DNA from: Bauldia sp.
GTDB lineage: Bacteria > Pseudomonadota > Alphaproteobacteria > Rhizobiales > Kaistiaceae
Reading direction: 5' to 3'
NCBI GenBank assembly: GCA_020442095.1
Contig: JAGRKY010000572.1
Span: forward strand, 1-15,306
DNA: 15,306 nucleotides
A model generated the notes under the pieces. It did not search any database. It saw only the letters and a list, made by a program, of their open reading frames with translations, and was not told the origin of the DNA. A program made the position numbers and the translations under genes. Each line of letters starts with the position of its first letter. Position 1 is the first letter of the stretch. Below are positions 7,182-13,414 of this stretch, piece by piece.

Positions 7182-7823
7182 GTGAAGATCATGACGCGTA
7201 TTTTTCTCGCCGCGGGCCTGGCCATGCTGGCCGGACCGGCTCTTGCCGACGAGCAGGCGGCCATCGACGGCTGCATCGACCATTTGCGGAAGGTCGGTGG
7301 ACCGGACGGGCAGTCGGGCCAGGTGATCAGCTCCGAATTCTCGCAGGCGGGCACCCTCGTCATGCTCCGCGATGCCGGCGGCACGGTCTGGAAGTGCATT
7401 GGCTATAATGACGGCACGGTCGGCGACATGAGCATCGTCGAAGGCATGGACGATGGCGGCGGGGCGATGGCCGGGGCCGGCGACGAGGGCGGCAAGACGA
7501 CCCGCGTCCAGTTCGAGGCGGGCAACGACAACGCCTCGGTCAAGGGCAAGGTCACCGGCAACGGCTATCACGACTACCTGCTCGGCGCCCGCGCCGGCCA
7601 GAAGATGTCGGTCTCGCTGATCACCAAGGGGACCTGCTACTTCAACATCCTGCCGCCGGGGAGCAATGGCGAAGCGATCTATAACGGCTCGATGGACGGC
7701 AACGACGCGATCGGCATCAAGCTGCCGAAGAACGGCGACTACACGATCCGCGTCTACCTGATGGGTAACGACAAGGATAGCGGCCAGACGGTCCACTACC
7801 AGCTCTCGATGACCATTATGTGA
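7182..7823 (+). CDS. Secreted protein: two-Cys module fused to a PliG-like (g-type lysozyme inhibitor) domain
   Basis: 213-aa protein. GTG 7182 follows AAGGAG at six bases. Signal peptide to LADEQ (~residue 22). Residues 27-85 are a two-Cys module (C31, C72; IDGCIDHL ... SSEFSQAGTLVM ... VWKCIGYNDGTV) related to those of the lipoprotein at 4913. A linker, DDGGGAMAGA, is shared with that lipoprotein. Residues 107-213 form a beta-rich domain (VQFEAGNDNASVKGKVTGN, DYLLGARAGQKMSVSL, FNILPPG, LPKNGDYTIRVYLM). Its pattern of motifs matches what I recall of PliG, the periplasmic inhibitor of goose-type lysozyme. That match is from memory and the inhibitory loop was not verified. If correct, it protects peptidoglycan from host or competitor lysozyme, fitting its place 41 bp after the L,D-transpeptidase gene. 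Confidence 0.85.
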   Translation: MKIMTRIFLAAGLAMLAGPALADEQAAIDGCIDHLRKVGGPDGQSGQVISSEFSQAGTLVMLRDAGGTVWKCIGYNDGTVGDMSIVEGMDDGGGAMAGAGDEGGKTTRVQFEAGNDNASVKGKVTGNGYHDYLLGARAGQKMSVSLITKGTCYFNILPPGSNGEAIYNGSMDGNDAIGIKLPKNGDYTIRVYLMGNDKDSGQTVHYQLSMTIM

Positions 7824-7879
7824 GCGGCGGTGTGGCTCGTCGGAACCGTTTCCCGGATACCACCCGAAAGGACAGTCTC

Positions 7880-8209
7880 ATGAAAGCGTCTGCTCTTGTC
7901 CTGCTGGCGGCCGTGGTCCTGCCCGGCGTCGCCTGTGCCCAGTCGCCGGACTACATGCAGGAGGATTGCGCCGTCGCGGCGCAGGGCTTCTTCCAGGAAT
8001 TCGATGCGAAGACCGAGACGAAATACGAAGGGCAGCGGACCGACGGGACGCACGCCGTCAACGGCACCATCGACCTCGCGGCGGGGAGCGAGGACTTCCA
8101 GTGCTCCTACAACGCGGCGGGCGACGGAATGGTCGATTTCTATGCCGAGGGGAAGTCGTGGCCTGATTTCGCCCAGACCGGCGAAGGCAGCCCGCATTTC
8201 AAGAACTGA
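7880..8209 (+). CDS. Small secreted hypothetical protein with two-Cys module
   Basis: 109-aa protein; ATG 7880 follows GAAAGGA. An in-frame ATG 60 bases upstream would add non-signal residues and is rejected. Signal peptide MKASALVLLAAVVLPGVACA with probable cleavage before Q21. The mature protein has C30 and C75 (44 residues between), the segments KYEGQRTDGTHAVNGTI and FQCSYNAAGDGMVDFYAEG. The layout (Cys in an N-terminal helix, Cys in a strand followed by a G-turn and another strand) follows the modules in the genes upstream, though sequence similarity is weak. Function unknown. Last gene of the six-gene run. Confidence 0.87.
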   Translation: MKASALVLLAAVVLPGVACAQSPDYMQEDCAVAAQGFFQEFDAKTETKYEGQRTDGTHAVNGTIDLAAGSEDFQCSYNAAGDGMVDFYAEGKSWPDFAQTGEGSPHFKN

Positions 8210-8215
8210 CGAGCC

Positions 8216-8231
8216 CGCCGGTGAGCCGGCG
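8216..8231 (+). terminator. Candidate weak terminator hairpin after the exported-protein run
   Basis: Perfect 6-bp stem CGCCGG/CCGGCG with TGAG loop, six bases after the stop at 8209. There is no T-tract, so intrinsic termination is doubtful; it may only protect the mRNA 3' end. Confidence 0.3.
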
Positions 8232-8375
8232 AAGCGCTACCCGTTGAACCGGGCAAGCGATTGCTTCGCTCGATAAACGTCAAGGCTGCGCCTGCGCGGG
8301 GACGACGCTTTCCCGGCGAACCCGCTCGCGCGTCGAAGGTATTGAAGTCTTAACCAAATCCCGCCCGTCGACGTC

Positions 8376-8416
8376 GTCCATCGCGATCTGGATAGCCGTC
8401 ATCGTGATCCGGATTG
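8376..8416 (+). promoter_or_regulatory. Direct-repeat regulatory element, copy B
   Basis: TCGCGATCTGGA at 8381-8392 and TCGTGATCCGGA at 8402-8413, starts 21 bp apart. It aligns with copy A (4092-4133) over its whole length, from GTCCATCGC to GGATTG, with one 1-bp gap in the spacer. It ends ~151 bp before the RTX gene start, nearly the same distance as copy A from its gene. Confidence 0.6.
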
Positions 8417-8567
8417 CTGCAATTCAGGGCGGTTGTTACCGGTTTCGATAGCAGGGCGATGCGGGGTCCTGGCTTCGTGCAGGAAGGTGCGCCTTCGTCG
8501 TGACGGGCGGGCGCGCAACCGACCGGAGACAGCCTGGCGCCGTCCGGAATTGAACCGGAGAGTTAAA

Positions 8568-10448
8568 ATGGCAATACCGACAAGTCAGGGTCCTTTGGCC
8601 GTAGACGTTCTTGAGGACATCAACACGGCGATCGGCGGTTACACCGTCTCTGACGCCGACGGTAACCAGTTTCAGCTCCAGGTCACGGTTTCCCATGGCA
8701 CGCTGACTATCGACCCCGCCCTTGTGCACCTCGCAACCTTCGCCCCGAGCGGCAGAGGCTTCTATGTCGGATATCGATTTGAAAGCGAGCTCAACGGTAT
8801 CCTGGCTTCGCTGAGGTACCTCCCGGACAAGGACTACAACGGCCCGGATCTCCTCGTCATTAAGACCGAAGACGGCTCGGGCAAATCGATCGACAGCTAC
8901 GTGATCGATGTGAAGCCGGTGAACGACGCGCCGGACATCGTCTCCAACGGCGGGTTCCTGAGCCACAAGATGTACCTCGAAGAGGGCACGACCTTCGTCA
9001 CCAAGGTGGTTGCCGTCGATGTCGAGAATGATCCGATCACCTACCGGATCTCGGGCGGCGCCGACGCCAACCTGTTCAACATCAATGCCAAGACCGGCAA
9101 GCTGACCTTCAAGAATGCGCCGGACTTCAGCAATCCTTCCGACTCGAACGGCGACAATTTCTACCGGGTCACCGTGAAGGCCGGCGACGGCAAGGCCAGC
9201 GACTCGCAGGACCTGATCATCGGCGTCGTCAAGTCGAGCTCGCCCCAGGCGACGAACAAGGCGCCGGTCATCGTCTCGGATGGAGGCGGCGACTCGGCGG
9301 CGATCTCCCTCGCCGAAAACACGACGGCGGTCACCACCGTGCTCGCGACCGACGAGAATGCCGGCACCAAGCTGAAATATTCCATCGCTGGCGGCGCCGA
9401 CGCGGCAAGGTTCGATATCGACGCGCTGACCGGCGAGCTGGTCTTCAAGACCGCCCCCAATTTCGAAGCGCCGACCGATGCCGGCCAAGACAACGTCTAC
9501 GACGTCGTGGTCAAGGTCAGCGATGGCAAGCTCGCCGACACCCAGGCGCTCGCGGTGACCGTGACCGACAAGGAAGAAGCACCGGTCATCACCTCAAATG
9601 GCGGCGGCCGCTCGGCCTTCCTGTACATGCAGGAGGGCGTCACCGCGGTCACCACAGTCAAGGCGACCGATTCCGACGCCGGCGACGTCGTCACCTACTC
9701 GATCCTCGGAGGCGAGGACGCCGCCAAATTCACCATCGACGCCAATACCGGCGCCCTCAGCTTCATCACCCCGCCTTCCGTCGCCAACCCGACCGACGCC
9801 AATGGCGACGATGTCTACCAGGTCATGGTCGGCGCGTCGGATGGCAAGGAATTCGACTACCAGACCCTGTCGATCGCCATCGACGACACCCTCGGCGTCA
9901 TCATCTTCGGAACGCCCGGGCGGGACAAGGTCACCGCGCACAAGACCGTGCCCGGCGAGCCTGCCCCGACCGAGCACGGTGACATCATTGCCGGCCGCCA
10001 CAATGACGATGTGCTTTGCGGCCTCGGCGGCGACGACATCGTCTTCGGCGGGCTCGGCAACGACGTCCTGCGGGGCGGCAAGGGCAATGATCTGATGATC
10101 GGCGGCCGCGGCAAGAACGTCGTCAAGGGCGGCTCCGGCGCCGACATGTTCCTCTTCGACTGGTTCCCGCAGGCCGGCAAGGCCGACAAACTCCCGGACT
10201 TCAAGCCCGGCGTCGATACGATCGCGCTGCTCCACGACTTCTATCCGTCGCTCGCGGCCGGGCCGCTCGGCGACGACCTGTTCCGCATCGGCCGGCACGC
10301 CAGGGACGATGATGATCGCCTCGGCTACAGCAAGAAGAACGGCAAGCTGTGGTACGACCCCGATGGTGTCGGCGGCAAGAAGGCCGCCCAGATCGCGAAG
10401 CTCGACAAGCACCTTGACCTCCACGCCGACGACTTCCTGATCGTCTGA
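8568..10448 (+). CDS. Cadherin-repeat / RTX calcium-binding secreted protein (putative adhesin)
   Basis: 626 aa from ATG 8568 (site GGAGAG); an earlier in-frame start at 8433 has no support. No N-terminal signal peptide, as expected for type I secretion via a C-terminal signal. Residues ~10-117 form a tandem-95-like Ig-fold repeat (AVDVLEDINTAIGGYTVSDA). Three cadherin-like repeats follow at ~121-222, 230-334 and 336-440, each starting (A)PxI(V/T)SNGG-like and containing LTGELVFKTAPNFE-type segments. Residues ~470-530 are RTX nonapeptides (GGDDIVFGG, GNDVLRGG, GNDLMIGG, GADMFLF) that bind Ca2+ outside the cell. The end (HLDLHADDFLIV) fits an RTX C-terminal cap. No HlyB/HlyD-like exporter is in the window. 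The likely role is adhesion or a surface layer; no enzymatic domain is visible. Confidence 0.9.
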   Translation: MAIPTSQGPLAVDVLEDINTAIGGYTVSDADGNQFQLQVTVSHGTLTIDPALVHLATFAPSGRGFYVGYRFESELNGILASLRYLPDKDYNGPDLLVIKTEDGSGKSIDSYVIDVKPVNDAPDIVSNGGFLSHKMYLEEGTTFVTKVVAVDVENDPITYRISGGADANLFNINAKTGKLTFKNAPDFSNPSDSNGDNFYRVTVKAGDGKASDSQDLIIGVVKSSSPQATNKAPVIVSDGGGDSAAISLAENTTAVTTVLATDENAGTKLKYSIAGGADAARFDIDALTGELVFKTAPNFEAPTDAGQDNVYDVVVKVSDGKLADTQALAVTVTDKEEAPVITSNGGGRSAFLYMQEGVTAVTTVKATDSDAGDVVTYSILGGEDAAKFTIDANTGALSFITPPSVANPTDANGDDVYQVMVGASDGKEFDYQTLSIAIDDTLGVIIFGTPGRDKVTAHKTVPGEPAPTEHGDIIAGRHNDDVLCGLGGDDIVFGGLGNDVLRGGKGNDLMIGGRGKNVVKGGSGADMFLFDWFPQAGKADKLPDFKPGVDTIALLHDFYPSLAAGPLGDDLFRIGRHARDDDDRLGYSKKNGKLWYDPDGVGGKKAAQIAKLDKHLDLHADDFLIV

Positions 10449-10489
10449 CCTCGCGATCACGAAGTCGCCACTGCCCACGGGCCCGTTCT

Positions 10490-10517
10490 GTCCCGCTCCG
10501 GCGGGGCAGGGCGGGAC
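10490..10517 (+). terminator. Candidate terminator hairpin after the RTX gene
   Basis: GTCCCGC (10490-10496) pairs with GCGGGAC (10511-10517) across a GC-rich 14-bp loop, 42 bp after the stop. No T-run follows, so this is weak evidence for intrinsic termination. Confidence 0.3.
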
Positions 10518-10689
10518 CCGCGACCGGTCGGGATCCTTCCTGGTCGCCGAGGTAGCTTCGGGTGAGCTGCCTCCATTGATCGCTTTGGAGGAACGGAAAA
10601 ACGATTTCCGGCACGTCGGCCCGCCTAGGGGGCTCGGTATCGTCCGCAAGGGGGCGTGACGGGCCGATCCCTGCGTCAAAATCCGTTCT

Positions 10690-10773
10690 TTTTGATATCC
10701 GGTATCCGGATGGCGGATGGGGTGTCCGCCAAAATGTATTGAAAAGCTTATATTTTTTGGATATTCGGTGCCG
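10690..10773. repeat. Imperfect direct repeat in the AT-rich junction
   Basis: TTTTTGATATCCGGTATCCG at ~10690-10708 resembles TTTTTTGGATATTCGGTGCC at ~10753-10772; the shared core is GATAT(C/T)CGGT. The first copy also contains a tandem TATCCGG (10696-10702 and 10703-10709). Such repeats can be integrase or excisionase arm sites near an element end. That role is speculative. Confidence 0.3.
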
Positions 10774-10793
10774 CTACCACGTTTCACCCCACA

Positions 10794-11021
10794 CTATGTC
10801 TGCGACTTGTTGTATCGCTTAATGTGGTCTTCGATCGAGCTCGGCGTTTTCATGATGCTGAGAAACATCGCAAAAAGCCTCGCGATGTCGTCAATCTCGG
10901 CACCTTGTCCGTTTAGGCCAGCTTCCGCAGCATAGTATTTCACCATGTCGAAGGCCACGCGACCATCGCTATCCGTCTGAATATCTACCGTTCCGGTGAC
11001 GCGGTTGGTTTGATCGGCCAT
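10794..11021 (-). CDS. Small hypothetical protein at the end of the phage-like element
   Basis: 75 aa from ATG 11021, with GGAG seven bases upstream (CGGAGTCAAAGG before ATG), so translation is likely. Composition is soluble and slightly acidic, with predicted helices (FDMVKYYAAEAGLNG; IDDIARLFAMFLSIMKT) and no signal peptide, cysteine or recognisable domain. It lies downstream of the terminator that closes the head operon, so it probably has its own promoter in the 180 bp upstream. GC content is lower than in neighbouring genes. It could be a satellite or prophage accessory gene (immunity, interference or defence), but nothing in the sequence shows which. Confidence 0.65.
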   Translation of the reverse strand: MADQTNRVTGTVDIQTDSDGRVAFDMVKYYAAEAGLNGQGAEIDDIARLFAMFLSIMKTPSSIEDHIKRYNKSQT

Positions 11022-11114
11022 CCTTTGACTCCGTTTCAGCTAGAAATTTTCGAATCAGTTGCTTCAGGGTACGACTGAGGTGTCGCGGCAAAAAGCTACA
11101 ACCTAGTTCTCTGC

Positions 11115-11157
11115 ACAGAAAAGAACGGCGGCAAGCGTATCCACGCCGTGCCGCCGT
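11115..11157 (-). terminator. Intrinsic terminator of the phage head operon
   Basis: On the minus strand a 9-bp stem (ACGGCGGCA at 11125-11133 with TGCCGCCGT at 11149-11157) carries an inner GCGT/ACGC stem with a 4-base loop. It is followed by TTCTTTTCT (11125 down to 11117). It lies 46 bp after the portal stop codon, the right place and orientation to end the operon. Confidence 0.7.
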
Positions 11158-11202
11158 CAAGTTTGCCGATCGCCCCGCGCCATCCAAGCGAGGACGACGG
11201 GT

Positions 11203-12270
11203 CTATTCCGACCAGTCGACCAGCCTTAGCGCAGCGCCAAGATCGCCAGGCGCCAAGCCCGCTTCCTTCGCCCGTGCCATCGCTTCGACCATCGTCGCGA
11301 CGGCGCGCGCCCGGCCACCGGCATCGAAAGCCTGCAGCGGCCGGATCACGTCCAAGTCGACCGGCGATCCGAACTTCTCGGATGCTTCCTCGGCGACCAG
11401 CGCTGCGATCGGCTGAAGCTGCCACATGGCCAAATGCCGTTGCGCTTCCCGGACCAGCGGCCCCGTGGTCGCACTGGCAAAGAGCGCGGGCAGGACGCCG
11501 AAGGCGCTACAGATCGCGTCGCGCGCCGCGTCAAGCGTTTCGGTGGTCATCGCCCGTTGCAGGTCCGGCGAGACGTCGGCCGGTTTCCAGTCCGCCACCG
11601 GGGCGGGACCACCCGCCGCTGTCACCTGGACGGACTCCCGCAAGAGCACTCGACCGCGGCGACCGCGGAATCCGCGCCCAAGCGATTCCAGGTCCGTTTC
11701 GGGTGACTCCGGGAACGGCACGATCAGCGAGCCGATCGGCGCGTTTTCGAAAACTTCGGTCAATGCCGACTCGACGGCGTTTAGCAGGCCAGCGGTCAGG
11801 CTCGCGCGTTTCAGCGGCGCCGTGCCGTAATATGGCGCCGCAGGGTCCGCGCCGATGCGAACGTGAAGCACCTCAGCGGCGAGCGCCGTTTGGCTTCGGC
11901 CGCCGCCGGCCTCGCTGATCGAGACGCGGTACGCGGTTGGTTTTCCATCTCGGGTGCGAAGATCCCAATCGCTCGCCGGAACGAGTCCGTCCTCGCGGAT
12001 CAGGAAAACGGCCTCGCCGCGCAACGCCAGGGACCGACCGACAAGAGCAAGCGTACGACGGTCAAGCAGATCGCTACCGTCGACGTCTGCCAGGGCCAGG
12101 GCGCCTTCCCATAGCGAAACGCAGCTTTGAGCCGTGGCGGTCAGCTCGGCAATTCCACGCCTCCCGGAAACGTACGCCTCGCGCGCTGCAATGATTTCGG
12201 CGGTGAAGCCCGATGCTGCAGAGCGTTTTTCGATCGCCGGTTCGCGGCGGAACCAATTTAGGATGCCCAT
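11203..12270 (-). CDS. Phage portal protein, HK97 family
   Basis: 355-aa protein starting at ATG 12270 (GGAGAG three bases upstream, overlapping the connector gene by 13 bp). Family features: N-terminal MGILNWFRR, a central RRTLALVGRSLALRGEAVFLI segment, LAAEVLHVRIG, the clip/stem-type LKRASLTAGLLNAVESALTEV helix, and the DLQRAMTTETLDAARDAICSAFGVLPALF segment, which matches the usual 'I...FGVPP.LLG' region of HK97 portals. In the family, a dodecameric ring at one capsid vertex forms the DNA entry channel and docks terminase and connector. It is a little shorter than the usual ~380-430 residues but has no break. Unusually it is the last gene of the head operon, followed directly by a terminator. 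Confidence 0.92.
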   Translation of the reverse strand: MGILNWFRREPAIEKRSAASGFTAEIIAAREAYVSGRRGIAELTATAQSCVSLWEGALALADVDGSDLLDRRTLALVGRSLALRGEAVFLIREDGLVPASDWDLRTRDGKPTAYRVSISEAGGGRSQTALAAEVLHVRIGADPAAPYYGTAPLKRASLTAGLLNAVESALTEVFENAPIGSLIVPFPESPETDLESLGRGFRGRRGRVLLRESVQVTAAGGPAPVADWKPADVSPDLQRAMTTETLDAARDAICSAFGVLPALFASATTGPLVREAQRHLAMWQLQPIAALVAEEASEKFGSPVDLDVIRPLQAFDAGGRARAVATMVEAMARAKEAGLAPGDLGAALRLVDWSE

Positions 12271-12812
12271 TGGACTCTCCGATATGGGCGAAGCAGATCA
12301 GCCGCGCCGGAATTTTGAATCGCGCGCGCCATCCAGGCTTCGTCGCGAGTGTGCGAAAGAGAAATCGAGCCGGCCTGAATCCGCTCGGAGCGGGCGCCCG
12401 GTTTTCCCGCCTTGGCGGCCATGTATTCGGCCAGGCGGCGGAACGCCTCGAGCACCGCGGCCGGCGGATCGTTCTCGGTATCGCCAACGGTCGCGACGAT
12501 CGAATAGGGGCCGCAGCCGGGCAGGATCAGACCGCCAAACGGTCCCGGCGATAGGGTCGCCTCGTCCCAATCATCGCCGCGCCAATACATCGTCGAGACG
12601 ATCGTTGCGGGCGTCAGTGGCGGTTCCCATTCGCCCGATCCCTCGACCTTCCAGCCAACAGCCCGCGCCGTCCAGCGATGGGCGATGTAGGATTCGATCC
12701 GCTGCCAAATGAAATCGGGATCGAGCGCCGCGGCCGCTGCGGTCAGCGTGTCCGGCGCATCGGGATACGCCTCGGGCAAATTCTCATCTTGGCGAATTGT
12801 GGTCGCGGTCAT
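12258..12812 (-). CDS. Head-tail connector protein, phiE125 gp8-like
   Basis: 184 aa from ATG 12812 (AGAGGA ten bases upstream). The start forms an ATGA overlap with the protease stop, which favours it over an in-frame start at 12857. The N-terminal half has DPDFIWQRIESYIAHRWTAR, the helical adaptor motif of gp6/gp8-like connectors. The C-terminal DEAWMARAIQNSGAADLLRPYRR is characteristic of the phiE125 gp8 family. Connectors sit below the portal and complete the head, forming the docking surface for a tail. Its presence means the head is built to accept a tail, although no tail genes are present here. Confidence 0.85.
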   Translation of the reverse strand: MTATTIRQDENLPEAYPDAPDTLTAAAAALDPDFIWQRIESYIAHRWTARAVGWKVEGSGEWEPPLTPATIVSTMYWRGDDWDEATLSPGPFGGLILPGCGPYSIVATVGDTENDPPAAVLEAFRRLAEYMAAKAGKPGARSERIQAGSISLSHTRDEAWMARAIQNSGAADLLRPYRRVQWAS

Positions 12813-13414
12813 GGCAGCAGAATCCTCTTGCGGCGAGGGGGATGGTCGATTGACCAATTCCGCGCCTCGACTTGCGCGTCGGCATAGGCCGGCCGCGTCA
12901 CGATGCTCATTTCGAAAAGGATCGCCTGCAGGATCGTGCGGATCAGCGCGCGACCAAGGGAAGGGTTTTCTTCCTCGATTTTCTCGGCGCGATCCGGTGG
13001 CACCGCGGACGGCGGCGGAATCCTGAATCCCGGCGAAAGCCCGATCGATAACCCGGCGGCGATCAAGCCGAACAAATCTTGCGCGTAGCTGGTCGCTGCG
13101 ACCTCGGGAACAATGGTCGCGTCGAACGTCAGCGCTTCCGCACTGTCGGTGAAGAGCAGCGAACCGGTTTTCTTTGACGCCAACGGCCTTGAGAAATCGT
13201 GGCCGCTTAGCAGCGCGATATCCTGATCCGCGTTTTCGATCGAATGCGAGAATGCGCCCGGCGCGAATTGTTCCTTCCGCGGCCGGCCACCATTGCGCCC
13301 GCCATCGCTGAGTGTCGCCAGCGAATTGTACGGAAACCGCCCCCGGATCACGCGCCGGCCGTCCTGGCCAGCGCGCAACTCGAGCGACGAACCTTCAAGG
13401 TCGCCGAACAGCAT
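12809..13414 (-). CDS. HK97-family prohead protease
   Basis: 201-aa serine protease (U35-type fold) that matures the capsid by cleaving the scaffold region of the major capsid protein. Catalytic His is in ALLSGHDFSRPLA (H72) and the serine lies in GLSIGLSPGF (S127, or S123). The typical late strand LFEMSIVTRPAYADAQVEA is present. Start ATG 13414 shares its first base with the capsid stop (TGATG), the normal sign of translational coupling. A longer frame to 13714 lies inside the capsid gene and is rejected. The stop overlaps the connector start by four bases. The protease follows the capsid gene, the reverse of the usual HK97 phage order. Confidence 0.92.
   Translation of the reverse strand: MLFGDLEGSSLELRAGQDGRRVIRGRFPYNSLATLSDGGRNGGRPRKEQFAPGAFSHSIENADQDIALLSGHDFSRPLASKKTGSLLFTDSAEALTFDATIVPEVAATSYAQDLFGLIAAGLSIGLSPGFRIPPPSAVPPDRAEKIEEENPSLGRALIRTILQAILFEMSIVTRPAYADAQVEARNWSIDHPPRRKRILLP

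Larger units (their letters stand above)
8210..8567. other. Intergenic region (358 bp) before the RTX gene
   Basis: The gap starts with a GC-rich hairpin (8216-8231) and ends with the RTX gene's ribosome binding site (CCGGAGAG just before ATG 8568). It carries element copy B at 8376-8416. A single TTAACC at ~8350 resembles a CtrA half-site but has no partner. No gene was recognised. Confidence 0.6.
10449..10793. other. Spacer between the RTX gene and the phage-like element (345 bp)
   Basis: The left part is GC-rich with an inverted repeat after the RTX stop (10490-10517). From ~10670 the base composition turns AT-rich, with poly-T/A tracts at 10690-10769. This change probably marks the junction between chromosome and element. 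It contains the direct repeat at 10690-10773 and a 7-bp stem at 10711-10731. No tRNA 3' end, integrase or other gene was found. Confidence 0.5.

Noticed and set aside
8345..8360. CtrA binding site (TTAACC)
   Set aside because: Only one half-site; no second TTAA seven bases away.
10711..10731. 7-bp hairpin TGGCGGA/TCCGCCA as a terminator
   Set aside because: The stem is followed by AAAATG on the plus strand and TCCGG on the minus strand, so neither strand has a T-tract.
9594..10787. 397-codon open frame on the minus strand
   Set aside because: Antisense to the RTX repeats; the Val/Ala/Gly/Asp-rich product mirrors the repeat DNA.
10449..10793. tRNA gene or tRNA 3' end as an integration target
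   Set aside because: No acceptor stem, T-loop consensus or CCA end found on either strand.
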